Below are positions 25,701-33,525 of a DNA stretch of 64,000 nt, one piece after another. A program made the translations under genes and the position numbers. Source of the DNA: Pristionchus mayeri (taxonomy: Eukaryota; Nematoda; Chromadorea; Rhabditida; Neodiplogasteridae); the NCBI GenBank assembly GCA_036245805.1, contig BTRK01000003.1:45312044-45376043 (forward strand), in the 5' to 3' direction. The number at the start of each line of letters is the position of its first letter. Within the stretch, counting starts at the first letter, position 1. The notes under the pieces were generated by a model. The model did not search any database. It was not told where the DNA came from and saw only the letters and a program-made list of their open reading frames with translations.

Positions 25701-28700
25701 CTTCAGTCGTTACAAGGGAAAAGATTCTTCACTGTGATGGACTTGGCATCTGGTTTTTGGAAGGTACCGCTCAATAAGCAGAGTTCCGAGGTAACAGCGT
25801 TTGCATCCATGGGCGAATTGTACGAGTTTACGGTACTCTCATTCGGATTAAACATCTCGCCTGCAATTTTCCAACGAGCGATGAGCACTGTTTTGAAAGA
25901 TGAATTGGAGAAGGAAGGGAGAGAAAGAGTTGTGCATGTATATATAGACGGCATACTCATTGCCACAGAGACAGAGGAAGAACACGAGGAAGTGTTGGCG
26001 AGAGTTCTTGATCGATTAAGAGATAATAATCTTCTTCTGAATGTGAAAAAGTGCAAGATCATGGTCGATGAGACGGAATACCTTGGGCATAGATTGTAAG
26101 GTAGTGGAATACAGATAGATGACAAGAAGGTAGTAGCGATTCGAGAGTAGAAGAGACCAGAGACGATGACGCAGTTGCAATCATTCTTGGGATTGACTGG
26201 TTACTTGAGAAGATTCGTGATGTCATATGCTAGCATTGTTGCCCCGTTGATGAGATTGGTTGTGACGACAGGACGGAAGTTGTTGTGGACTGAAGATGCG
26301 AATAAGGCTTTCAATATTCTCAAAGAGAAAATTTCGACTGCGCCTGTTTTGCAACAACCAGATTACGTTGGTGCGAGAGATGGTATTCAACCCTTTATAA
26401 TAACTACGGATGCGAGTGGTAATGGGATTGGAGCCATGTTGAGTCAGAGAGGAGAAGTGGATAGTCTGGAAAGACCACTAGCATTCTTTTCAAGAGCGCT
26501 TCGTGATTCTGAGCACAGTATGCATGTAGTTGATTCCGAGGCTTTGGCAGGGTACGAAGCAGTGATGAGATGGAAACATCTCCTGTATTCAACAAAGACG
26601 ATAGTTAGGACTAATCACTCTCCGTTGGTGACCCTCCTCAAGCGAAAACACGTTGCCTCTCGATTGTTGAGATGGGCTACGGAACTACAATCGTATCTTC
26701 TCGAGATTGAGCATGTTAAAGGAAAGTCGAATGTGGTGGCCGACGCGTTGAGCAGGAATCCTAGAGTCGAGAAACTAGAAGAGAGTGATGGTATTGAGGA
26801 AGTTGGAATGGTAGTTAATGCGATGACAAGATCAAAGACTGCGTTAGAGAGATCGAAAGAAGAAGATAGGAGAAAGAGTAGAGAAGAGTTAGAGGAAGAG
26901 GTGATTCTGAATGAGTGGAGAACGGCTCAGTCAAGTGATCAGTGGGTTGTTTCAATGATAGAGAAGAGGAAAGACGCTGATAAGGGAAAACGAGAGATGA
27001 CTGAAGAGGTTGTTATACCTGGGAGCACTATGAGAACTTCAATTGCTGATTGGGAAGTGCATGATGGAATTCTGTATTTGCTCGGAACGGATCACGAGAA
27101 GAGATTGTATATACCAGAGGGACGGAGAGAGAGTTTTGTGGAAGAAATACACAATTCTCCGTTGACAGGTCATCTAGGAACGATGAAATTAGTGCAGAGA
27201 ATATTGAGAAAAGCGTTCTGGGGATGCGTATAGAAAGATGTTCATACTGTAGTCAAGAGATGTGAGCGATGTTAGATGGCGAACTCCCAGAAGCGAATGA
27301 TCCCTCCCCTTCAGCCGATAGTTTCGAACTATCCGATGGATGTAGTCGGCATTTATTTAATAGAGATGGGAAAAGGAAAGGACGGAGGAAAGTATATTGT
27401 CTCTATTATCGATCATTTCACTAAATTCGCTGGAGCGTTTGCGATACGGGACAAGAAAGCGGATACTGTAGCGAAAGTGTTTATGGAGAGATGGATTCTA
27501 GAAGGAGGTCGAACCCCGAAAGCACTTGTTTCCGACAATGGAACTGAATTAGTGAACCAAGTGATGGCGGAGATTGTGAAACGATTTCAGATCGAACGAA
27601 AACTCACACTCCCTTATCATAGTAGAGCAAATGGTTTAACTGAGAGGTTCAATAGAACAATTGTTGAGATCATGAAGAGAATCAAGATGCGCGACGATGA
27701 ATGGGAAGAAGCATTGCCTTTGCTATTTACGCATATAATGCAAGTCCCCACGGATCTACTGGCGAGACACCCGCATTTCTGATGTACGGTCGGGATGAAA
27801 AATTGCCTAATAGCCAGTTGCCCCAGACCAATCCTGCGTATACGGTAGATTTGGATGTTGATGACTATAAGAGAAGGATGGTTTGGATGATGGAGAAAAC
27901 TAGATCGACAGTCCTTCTGAAGTTGGAAAATGAGAGTAGGAAAATGAAGACGCGTTACGATGAGAAGCACAAGCACAACATGAATGTAGTGCCTAAGGCA
28001 GGAGATCGAGTGTATGTGCGTGTAGAGGCAAAGTGTGGCGATATAAGGAAGATGATGGATAATTATGAAGGCCTATATAGAGTAATTTCTACAAGTAATA
28101 CTACAGCGGTGTTAGTGAGAGCTGATGATGGATTAGAGAATGGGCGAGATGCCAATAAGAGAGTTGTCCAGTGGGATCGATTGCGTTTAGTTCCGAGGGA
28201 TGAGAAAGAAGTAGATGTGTACAATATACAATGGAAGTCGGAAAAGTCAAAAAGAATGAATCGTGTCATTTCCAGCCTCGTCATCAATCGAGCATCGCTT
28301 CTCCATCCCGACGCCCGCTGTGGAAATGAAGGCTGTAGAAGAAGACCGATGGATGAAGTGTTCGTTGGAGGCGAGTACGGGGCCCTCATGGGGACATCTT
28401 TCGCCACGTTGAGAGAGTGTGCGGGATTGCGCGACGCATCAAGAGAGTTGCCCAAATTGACCAAGTTGGATCTCCAGAAGGAAGCCAAGAAGAGGGTGAA
28501 CATCAAGAGTGTAAGTATGACCAGCATGAAACTGGCATACAAGATGGCCCTGTGTCCATGTGCGCTAGCCGAAGTGGCCGATATCGATGACGGAATGAAG
28601 AAACTGGACATCGAGGAGGAAGGAGTCGAGATGAGCAAGATGATCTCGGAGATACTCCTCGGCGAGGGAATCAGTGGAGGGAGCAAGGAAGGAGTGCTCG

Positions 28701-31700
28701 TTCTGCTGCCAGCTGAATCGGTGATCCCGACCGAGGGTGGTTCTGGATACTTCAAGTACTCCAAGTACGAGACAATCTCCGAGATGATGAAGACGATGAT
28801 GAAAATGGAGTGTGAAGACCGACTTCCCAAGACCATCTTCGTTCTGTTGGACCGAATTCTCTCAGAAGATTCGGTAGCAGAGATTGGCGGATACTTTGAA
28901 GAATTAGTGAAGAGAGAGAAGATAGATGTGGTGGTCTCGAGTGATCTGTTGCCTGCAAGGACAGACCAAGTGAGCACCGAGCAAGCACAGACACAATTGA
29001 AGTTGCTGACGGAATGGTTTCTCCGCAGACCTGAGGGAATCTCCATCTGCACGAGCCTCAGTGGAGTACTGAACGGTTTTACACCGTTCCTCGCGCTTTA
29101 TCAAGCTGTGGGAAAGGAGACCAACTTTATCTTCGAGAAGGCGGCGAGACACATCATCAACGGAACCCCCTTCACGATGGAGAATCCCAAGAACAAGAGT
29201 CACATCGTCAGGAAGAGATCGATCAAGGAGAACGACGAGAAGAAACCAGTGATACCTTACAAGAAGAAGACGGATTCCGGGCTGAGAGGATCAACCAGCA
29301 ACTCATCAAGCGAAGAATGGCTGGCGAACCAGGAATGCTACAATTGCCACGAGCTCGGACATCTCTCCGTCAAGTGCACGAAGCCAAGAAGGAGATCAGA
29401 GTGGAGACAGTAATAGTGTGCAAAGTGAGGAATTTGTGCAATTCGTGTAAATTAGTCTATGTAAACTAGGGGTATCCCCAATCCCGATTTCATCGTTATC
29501 GAATACCCCATCTGTCAATTATGTATTAATAATGCAAGTTTCGTAATAGAGATTATATCGAATTTAATGTTCCGAACCATTCGATGTTTCCGCCTATGGA
29601 AGTTACGATATTTAGTCCCCGATCGTCGTTCATAATATTGTCGGACTCGATTATTTTGCCACGTAATTGCGAAACGGGTTTTGCCCGTGGCTTGTGCGTT
29701 CTGTTCGTTTTTATCCCGTTTGTTTACTGTTTGTTTGCTTCTAAAATATATAAAGTTTCGCCTTTCACTCTGTCTCGCCTTTCGAGTATCAATTAGGGCT
29801 GGGAATCGGTTAACTCGGGGGTAGTTTTCCGCATTTCGTGTCCGGCGTCTCTTCTTGAAGTTCTCTCTTTCTCTCTATATATTTTCCTTTCACATTTCTT
29901 GTTCTTGCACTCTCTTCTTCAACTTGGTCTTTTATTTTATTGTCGTCTGTCTGTAGGTTCCTAACTGTGTGCCTCAAGTGAGCACATCAGTTGTAGGTTC
30001 CGTGTGGAACTGAGCGTTGTAGCGGTGTGCCCTATCCTTGTTTTTCCTGGCTACTTGTGAGTCGGGTGCGTATAGGAGAGAGAGCACAATCGTTCAGTCT
30101 AAAATCGATTTTCGGACCATGATACACCAATTGGGAAAGGTCGACAAACTTTTGCACTCACTTACCGTAACCCAAAAATTACACCATAAGTCATTCAAAA
30201 TTCATTTGACCTTCCTTCCGGGAAATTTTAATGCGCGCCTTTCTAAAGAAAGATGTATCGACTCAAGCAGAAGCTAAAACAACAATAATATTTAGGGGAG
30301 TTTTTGAAAAATTTCTGGGGAATTGCATTCATGTCCGAAATAAAAGTGGAAATATCGATTTCCGGCTTTGGATAGAATCTGATCGAAAAATTCTCCGAAG
30401 TAAAAAAAATCTTAGAATTTGTCAAGGAATGCAGCGCCCCTACCGCCGCAGTGATTAGGATCGATATAAAAATTTCGAGGATTACTGTAGTTTTTTGAAG
30501 ATCCGCGCCGCCCCGCGCGCGGATGCGGATCGAAATTTTGGCGATGCTCGTCGATTACCCTCGTCGAGTACTACCTATTGGTGAAGTCAAAAGGGATTTC
30601 AATTTTCGACCTGTGCCAAGTCGCTGAAGAAATATGTTGATTTTATGAGATAGTCTGTTTTATGTTTCAGAGATGGCATGTAGGTGATGCGGGAGGTGCT
30701 AGACCAATCAGGGTATAACAAATTTCGAAAAAAATATTACTACACATGCCAGTTCGCTCCTCCCTCAACCCTTGGCAAATAAATACAGCCAATATCAAAC
30801 TACAACAGCCACACCATTTCCCGTTTCAGAAATGTCACATAGGGTATCGCAACCTGCTGGATCAGTCAGAATGTCGACTGCTCTTGCAACTAAATAAAAA
30901 ATGAACAATTAATTCACTCACAGTGGGGTCGTCGATATCAATGCAGCTGCAGCGCTTGCAGCACCTGCGCCTGCTGCAGGCGAGAGAATGGCTGCGATCA
31001 TCGGGGAGGTGAACGAGGAGGCCTCGGGCTCGTTCTCCCTCGCGTCACTGCAAGGTGTATTTATGATTTTATTTATTGCGCAGTAGAACCACATGGTTGG
31101 TGTTATGCGCATGCTGTATAGCAGAAACAGACGGACTGATGCAATCTCATCAGAGGCTCGAAATCCAAACTATACTAAACAATGGTTCGAAAGAAGGCCT
31201 AAATACAATTTGATTGCGTATTCAACCCAGGTGGTCGGTGTTACGCGCAGGCCTTATAACCAAAACAGACGGACCGGTGCAATGCGATCCTTGTTTCTTC
31301 CGAAAAAATATAAAAATATGATTTTTAAATTTCCCCGATTCTCAGTCTCTTTAAAAAAATAGCTGGATCCACTATCAAAGTTCGACTGAAGGGCATACAA
31401 CCTAAAGGAGTCTTCATTTTTTTATAATTTTGACCTAATCGATAAATAAATCAATAATCTCACTTCTCATCCGATCCCATGGCTCGCTTGGCTGCGCTGA
31501 GCGCGCCTTCGCTGATCTTGATCGCCTTCCCACTGCCCGCGCGACGGAACAACGACGAGTAGTCAGGCCTGGAATGGAGTTGATCAGGGACCCTGATTCA
31601 GGGTAGGTCAATAAAGGTAATCAATAAATACAGTAGCATTCAGCATTCATTCTAATTACTCAATGAGTAATAAGACCTGAAAGTGAGTAGATCACGGACC

Positions 31701-33511
31701 CTGATTCAGGGTTGGTCAATAAATCAATAAATAAAGTAATAAAAAATGTAATTTGACATGCAATCAGTACAGACTAGGTAATCAATGAAGAGTCGTCAAG
31801 CTCAAAGTTGTACACAATTAAGACCAGTGATTTAATAGCCACGCAATCTCCCGTTTCAGAAATTGCAAATAGGTGTGTTGAGACTCTGTTAGCCAATGAA
31901 TGAAGCGCTCGCAGCCAATAATTAGAATCGTTCGGAATTTTTTTTCTAATTATAACGCAATCTCCCAACCACACACATGCATTGATCGAAGAATAAGGTT
32001 AAAAACAACTAGCTTCCAATATACTTATTTCCTAAACCACTACTAATCGTATATCCTCCCTGTTGACAATTTAGGTGAAATTTGACTGAATATGTCGGAT
32101 TGGCCTTCTATGATGAAAATGTTCTTAAAATACAAAAACAAAAAATACAAATAAATACAACTCCACTAACTCATCGGCGGACTGCCTCTTGGCGGGGCTC
32201 TGCGCCGGGTCGTCATCGTAATCGGCGAACTTCCGCTTGATCACCTTAAATATTAAACTTTAAATCGTTGATCTTTCTGAGAAAACCGTACTAATCGTCA
32301 TGAGGAAAAGACTAGGTGAGAGTAGGTTTCAGAGATTGACAATAGGCTGATCGAAAGCTCGTGCATCAATATTCGAGGCTGACCTTTGCGAAAAAAAGAA
32401 TACTTACACTTATGAAATAAAAAGGTCAAAACACTCCAATTTCAAGTTTCACATCTTTAGTAACTATTCTCAAATTGAGTTAGAACAGGGACTAACCTTG
32501 AGTGCCTCGGGATCGACGGACACGGGGGCGCCCGAGGCGGCGCTCTTGAGCGGAGACTGAGAGGCATCGAAGGAGCTGAGCAATTATTGATTAGTTTTTG
32601 ATTAGTTATGGATCGGCAAGTACAGTACGCTACAGTATTCCATTGATTATTGATTATTCGTCGATTAGCAAGTTCTATTCTACAGTTTATTTTCTATAAG
32701 TAAATACAGTATGCTACAGTATTCCATTGTGAGAACTGTTATAACTCGCTTCATGGGGAACAACACCAAGCTGGTCATTACATAACACATCTAGGTAGTA
32801 AAATTTCCAACAATCAGAGGAAATGAGGTGTTCGTCGATGACAAATTATTGAAAATGTAAATACTCATCACACAGTATTGCAACAACCAGAAGAAATTAC
32901 ACGTTTTAAGATGCTAGTTATGGGTGAACCCGTTACCAATTCCAGCTAGGAAACTGAGCAATGGTCTTGACTACTATCGCTTTTCACTCAAATCTCCAAT
33001 AAAAGTCACGCACCCAGAACCGATTCGATAAAGGAAAGCACAGCTGTGAGTAATGCCCATTCATTACTATCCCATTCAATCGAAACCAATAAAGTCCATT
33101 TACCCAGAATCAATTCAAGTGAGGGGTATGAGTAATGACATTTTCCACGTTTTTAACACAAATGTTCGACAAAAACAGGTCTGGAGCCAATTCCAACAAT
33201 ACAAGCTACATGGTTACTTGCAAATTGCTGTAATTGTGCTTGAGAACCGCATATAATGAGTAATATCACAAGAATATCATCCATTTTCACTTCAAATTCC
33301 ACAAAACATAGGTTCAGACGCATTTCGAATGAACTATGTCGCAAGAATACTCAGGATCTATTTTCACACAAAATTTCATTAAAACACCCTCCACAAAGAC
33401 TCACTCGACGAAGTTTTGCGATGCCTGTGAGAGGGTGGTGCGGGCGCGGGCTAGCGATTCAGCGCTCACGCCCACCGGCGAGCCTGTCGCGGTCGCGAAG
33501 ACCGAATTCAT
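1724..33511 (-). CDS. BRC-repeat plus RPA70-type OB-fold protein (BRCA2/RPA1-like), 22 exons, 708 aa
   Basis: Exons (high to low): 33511-33405, 32575-32497, 32244-32171, 31568-31464, 31047-30922, 19930-19812, 19510-19430, 19040-18972, 18619-18558, 16366-16249, 15941-15853, 13243-13151, 12778-12682, 10804-10596, 10315-10261, 6877-6806, 6503-6381, 5578-5487, 5031-4972, 3350-3247, 2220-2140, 1835-1724. All borders are GT...AG, phases agree at every junction, and the total is 709 codons with stop. Seen: three BRC-like repeats, near residues 4-30 (FATA, then VGVSAESL), 43-62 (LKSA, VSVDPEAL) and 92-115 (FRRA, IKISEGAL); a Ser/Ala/Gly-rich linker to about 253; an OB fold opening ITPIASLN...FTIRVK then GEGRF (about 254-374), as in RPA70 DBD-A; a second OB-like domain (about 400-520); and a third with zinc-ribbon Cys581, Cys584, Cys595, Cys597 and SDGTGLLRATA. 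Known: BRC repeats bind RAD51, and OB folds of RPA70 and BRCA2 bind ssDNA. Inferred role: RAD51 loading or ssDNA handling in recombination. The start follows a trans-splice-like AG 12 nt upstream. It could be this lineage's brc-2 or a modified rpa-1; no RPA70N domain is present. The donor of exon 17 (6381) was chosen because it restores phase and gives the expected GEKGD motif. Confidence 0.85.
3378..3463. repeat. ~85-bp palindromic MITE, copy 1 (divergent)
   Basis: Near-palindrome opening CACTAGGTCG and closing CGACCTAGTG, with the arm core TATGACGTCATG and the centre GATATATC. It lies between exons 20 and 19 of the BRC/OB gene. Better matched copies are at 54.9 and 57.5 kb. Confidence 0.8.
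3761..4001. repeat. Direct repeat, two units of ~90 bp spaced ~145 bp
   Basis: AAGTGGCTACCAATAAGGTG and GCGCATCTTTTGAGCCTACT recur in the same order at about 3781 and 3931. The repeat is intronic, between exons 20 and 19 of the BRC/OB gene; no coding potential. Confidence 0.7.
6205..6300. repeat. Partial duplicate of exon 17 edge
   Basis: The segment around 6225-6285 repeats the exon 17 border at 6370-6430: CACCTCCC, then CTCCCTCC and CATCTTCTCT, in the same order, in the intron just downstream of that exon. It looks like a decayed local tandem copy. Confidence 0.5.
7251..7665. mobile_element. MITE with 8-bp target duplication (hAT-like?)
   Basis: The element at 7259-7657 (399 bp) has termini GGGGGTATGACAGAAGCGCA inverted at the other end, arms of about 170 bp, and direct 8-bp flanks GGTTAGAG at 7251-7258 and 7658-7665. 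It has no coding capacity. An 8-bp duplication is typical of hAT elements, though these termini are not classical hAT. It lies between exons 16 and 15 of the BRC/OB gene. Confidence 0.85.
7752..9010. mobile_element. 1.25-kb long inverted-repeat (foldback) element
   Basis: Arms of about 550 bp: the left arm ATAAGAGAGACTTTTTGACT matches the reverse complement at 8990-9008, and internal blocks such as GGGTGGGTAGATACG (8097) and CGTATCTACCCACCC (8665) pair. The centre carries GTACTCGACGAGGGTAATC, also present in the arms of the foldback at 20.5-30.6 kb, and the arm contains CTTGGCATTAG, resembling that element's terminus CTTGGCACAGG. No transposase is visible. Confidence 0.8.
9490..10165. repeat. 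Tandem duplication, unit ~403 bp
   Basis: Blocks recur in order about 403 bp apart: GCGTTGCACTA then ATCACAAAAGATCTCGCAAG (9493/9898), AAAACAAAATCAATAAT, CCCGTCACTCTCG, and GATGTACAT...ACAATAAAACATTC. The single motif CACTCTCGCGTT recurs further across 9.1-10.2 kb. Intronic, non-coding. Confidence 0.75.
10990..11470. repeat. Two diverged direct repeats
   Basis: GAAACCA...GATGATGCAGTGAAACCA...CAACTAAAACTGAGCCGACC near 10991-11060 resembles GAAACCAGGTGAT...AAGCAGTGAAACCAGG...AGCTAAAACTG near 11388-11450. The AT-rich intron 10805-12681 holds nothing else coding on either strand. Confidence 0.45.
12045..12545. repeat. Pyrimidine-rich block, possible solo LTR
   Basis: About 400 bp of C/T-rich sequence is followed by AGTAATAAATCTTTATTTATT (poly-A-signal-like) and a CACTACACACA end. 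The layout resembles the U3-R-U5 order of an LTR, but no second copy or target duplication was found. Intronic between exons 14 and 13 of the BRC/OB gene. Confidence 0.2.
13398..14213. mobile_element. Mariner-like non-autonomous element, 816 bp
   Basis: Termini GGTTGTTGCGAAAGTCTTGC at 13398 are inverted at 14191-14213. The left flank is TA; the right flank has changed to TG. The TIR sequence is mariner-like. The interior is AT-rich with no convincing transposase frame. It sits between exons 12 and 11 of the BRC/OB gene. Confidence 0.75.
14738..15850 (-). repeat. Tandem copies of the exon 11 donor region
   Basis: The last bases of exon 11 and its donor (CTGCAGTACGGCAAG followed by GTTGGA) recur in the downstream intron at about 15676, 15413 and 14738, with more decayed copies near 15587 and 14915. 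Spacing alternates near 173 and 90-105 bp once the inserted MITE is discounted, so the array is about 262-bp units. Shared spacers include ACAACTTTCGATTCACTAAT and CCAAATCACGCTCTGCAAAA. Confidence 0.7.
14929..15334. mobile_element. MITE with 7-bp target duplication, inserted in the exon 11 repeat
   Basis: The element is about 14936-15327, with termini AGAGTTCCCCGGATTGG inverted as CCAATCGGGGGAACTCT and direct flanks TATCGTT at 14929 and 15328. Removing it rejoins a repeat unit. The subterminal zones are dense in GCCCA/TGGGC motifs. Non-coding. Confidence 0.8.
16052..16138. repeat. ~85-bp palindromic MITE, copy 2
   Basis: CACTAGGTCGG...CTGACGTCATGCC pairs with GGCAAGACGTCATTG...CCGACCTATTG. 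It lies between exons 11 and 10 of the BRC/OB gene. The centre has decayed. Confidence 0.8.
16499..17782 (+). mobile_element. Full-length mariner/Tc1 element, 1284 bp
   Basis: Termini CAGGGTGCGCCATACTTACG and, inverted, TAATTATGGCGCACCCTG, with TA on both sides (16497-16498 and 17783-17784). The transposase remnant lies inside on the plus strand. It is antisense to the host gene, in the intron between exons 10 and 9. Confidence 0.9.
16862..17428 (+). pseudogene. Decayed mariner-family transposase
   Basis: A 188-residue open stretch resembles DD34D mariner transposases: LFSDVNIFTVE holds the first catalytic Asp (usually FSDEK), followed by VRAAICPTVKFLLVFVTPGA and a later FQQQSTP where the family has FQQD. 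The second catalytic Asp is therefore Gln. The reading frame then breaks; PRIPPIS-like remnants follow in other frames. Upstream DNA-binding residues are scrambled. Inactive. Confidence 0.75.
18085..18557. repeat. Tandem repeat, ~141-bp unit, about four copies
   Basis: CGACTGCTTTCACCCCTATC followed by ATACGATATTTG and AACCCAAAATTACTAGGCC recurs near 18092, 18203, 18343 and 18484. The array ends directly at the donor of exon 9 of the BRC/OB gene (18558). Between 17783 and 18085 nothing else is seen. Confidence 0.75.
21005..21640 (+). repeat. 5' LTR
   Basis: Identity with the 3' LTR begins at CAATTCGTGTAAATTAG. It contains a TATATAAAG-like promoter near 21310, then a 64-bp tandem repeat (TTGTAGGTTCCGTGTGGAAC) present in more copies than in the 3' LTR. 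The downstream limit is blurred by that repeat. Confidence 0.8.
21716..23695 (+). pseudogene. Retrotransposon Gag, N-terminal part
   Basis: About 659 residues from the start MSSDKRDK at 21716 (an upstream ATG lies at 21686). The protein is acidic and rich in predicted coiled coil around residues 190-370, then has Gln/Pro/Ser-rich linker and a capsid-like block FPQLIKWNGAKDKWSVFRS. It stops at 23693-23695. The natural continuation (ALEYYELLRL, then the zinc knuckles) is in the +1 frame starting before the stop, so there is either a 1-nt indel or a +1 frameshift site near 23670. Confidence 0.75.
23619..26099 (+). pseudogene. Gag zinc knuckles, protease and reverse transcriptase, defective
   Basis: The reading frame contains two CCHC zinc knuckles (CSTCNGIGHLQHNC and CHNCFGKGHTKRLC), a Pro-rich and acidic linker, a retropepsin-like protease (VVLDTGAEVSLID) and reverse transcriptase blocks (WLSPVVLVKKKDGSIRIC, FTVMDLASGFWKVPL, VLSFGLNISPAIFQ). 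The RT catalytic box reads YIDG (25941-25952) where YxDD is expected, so one metal-binding Asp is lost. It ends at an in-frame TAA (26097) right after the RT thumb boundary GHRL. Confidence 0.85.
26166..27233 (+). pseudogene. RNase H and integrase N-terminus, interrupted
   Basis: Same frame as the RT block, separated by TAA (26097) and TAG (26148). It has the connection block LQSFLGLTGYLRRFV, RNase H motifs TTDASGNGIGAMLSQRG, DSEALAGYEA and a TNHSPL where TDHxPL is usual (Asp to Asn), then VVADALSRNP. The integrase zinc-binding region HLGTMKLVQRILRKAFWG is cut by TAG at 27231, and another TAG follows at 27273. Confidence 0.8.
27276..27782 (+). pseudogene. Integrase catalytic core, frame-broken
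   Basis: DDE-type core: MDVVGI (first Asp), VSDNGTEL (second Asp) and GLTERFNR (Glu) are all present. Near 27720 the frame shifts: the continuation FAIYAYNASPHGSTGETPAF is read in the next feature's frame. It keeps the catalytic triad but cannot be made as one protein with its C-terminus. Confidence 0.8.
27701..29413 (+). CDS. Integrase C-terminus with long extension ending in a zinc knuckle
   Basis: 570-residue open frame. Residues about 1-170 are the end of the integrase core and its DNA-binding tail (GDRVYVRVEAKCGD...YEGLYRVIS). The next ~390 residues, from about 28240, match no retrotransposon domain I recognise. They are Lys/Glu-rich, have a CPCALAEV segment, and finish with a CCHC knuckle (CYNCHELGHLSVKC) and a basic tail. 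Codon choice becomes visibly more C/G-ending after about 28260 than in the rest of the element, suggesting a different origin. Position after integrase is where env-like or accessory frames occur, but no signal peptide or membrane span is seen. Function unknown. Confidence 0.6.
   Translation: MGRSIAFAIYAYNASPHGSTGETPAFLMYGRDEKLPNSQLPQTNPAYTVDLDVDDYKRRMVWMMEKTRSTVLLKLENESRKMKTRYDEKHKHNMNVVPKAGDRVYVRVEAKCGDIRKMMDNYEGLYRVISTSNTTAVLVRADDGLENGRDANKRVVQWDRLRLVPRDEKEVDVYNIQWKSEKSKRMNRVISSLVINRASLLHPDARCGNEGCRRRPMDEVFVGGEYGALMGTSFATLRECAGLRDASRELPKLTKLDLQKEAKKRVNIKSVSMTSMKLAYKMALCPCALAEVADIDDGMKKLDIEEEGVEMSKMISEILLGEGISGGSKEGVLVLLPAESVIPTEGGSGYFKYSKYETISEMMKTMMKMECEDRLPKTIFVLLDRILSEDSVAEIGGYFEELVKREKIDVVVSSDLLPARTDQVSTEQAQTQLKLLTEWFLRRPEGISICTSLSGVLNGFTPFLALYQAVGKETNFIFEKAARHIINGTPFTMENPKNKSHIVRKRSIKENDEKKPVIPYKKKTDSGLRGSTSNSSSEEWLANQECYNCHELGHLSVKCTKPRRRSEWRQ
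29439..30025 (+). repeat. 3' LTR
   Basis: Direct copy of 21005 onward with scattered substitutions (for example ACCCCATC for ACCACATC) and a short deletion after CTGTAGGTTCCT. It is followed at about 30026 by sequence leading into the right foldback arm. Confidence 0.8.
31569..32170. other. Intron with short direct repeats
   Basis: GACCCTGATTCAGGG followed by GGTCAATAAA occurs at about 31590 and 31697; the same palindromic CCCTGA/TCAGGG core recurs near 36530 and at 45495. No coding exon is seen between exons 4 and 3 of the BRC/OB gene. Confidence 0.4.
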
Positions 33512-33523
33512 CGAGAGATCGCC

Positions 33524-33525
33524 CT
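33524..33525 (-). promoter_or_regulatory. Probable trans-splice acceptor of the BRC/OB gene
   Basis: On the minus strand a TTGAAATTCAG precedes the start codon at 33511 by 12 nt, with no good upstream exon in the 0.85 kb before the next gene. This is the usual nematode arrangement for spliced-leader addition and fixes the start. Whether SL1 or SL2 is used cannot be seen. Confidence 0.6.

Larger units (their letters stand above)
21005..30025 (+). mobile_element. Ty3/gypsy-type LTR retrotransposon, defective
   Basis: About 9.0 kb. Two near-identical direct LTRs flank a gag-protease-RT-RNase H-integrase order, which is the Ty3/gypsy order. The LTRs differ by only a few substitutions plus one indel, so insertion looks recent. 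The coding strand is opposite to the host BRC/OB gene. In-frame stops, two frame breaks and altered catalytic residues make it non-autonomous. Exact ends and target duplication are uncertain because the element abuts the foldback arm. Confidence 0.9.
20515..30622. mobile_element. Foldback element (~490-bp inverted arms) split by a retrotransposon
   Basis: The left arm 20515-21008 starts GACTTGGCACAGG; the right arm 30129-30622 ends CCTGTGCCAAGTC. The arms pair throughout, for example GGTAGTACTCGACGAGGGTA and AATTTTAATGCGCGCCTTTC regions. Without the LTR element the foldback would be about 1.1 kb. It occupies the intron between exons 6 and 5 of the BRC/OB gene. Confidence 0.85.

Noticed and set aside
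28063..29052. 329-residue minus-strand open frame
   Set aside because: It lies antisense to the retrotransposon extension and has the Ser/Leu-rich composition of a complementary frame; no family resemblance.
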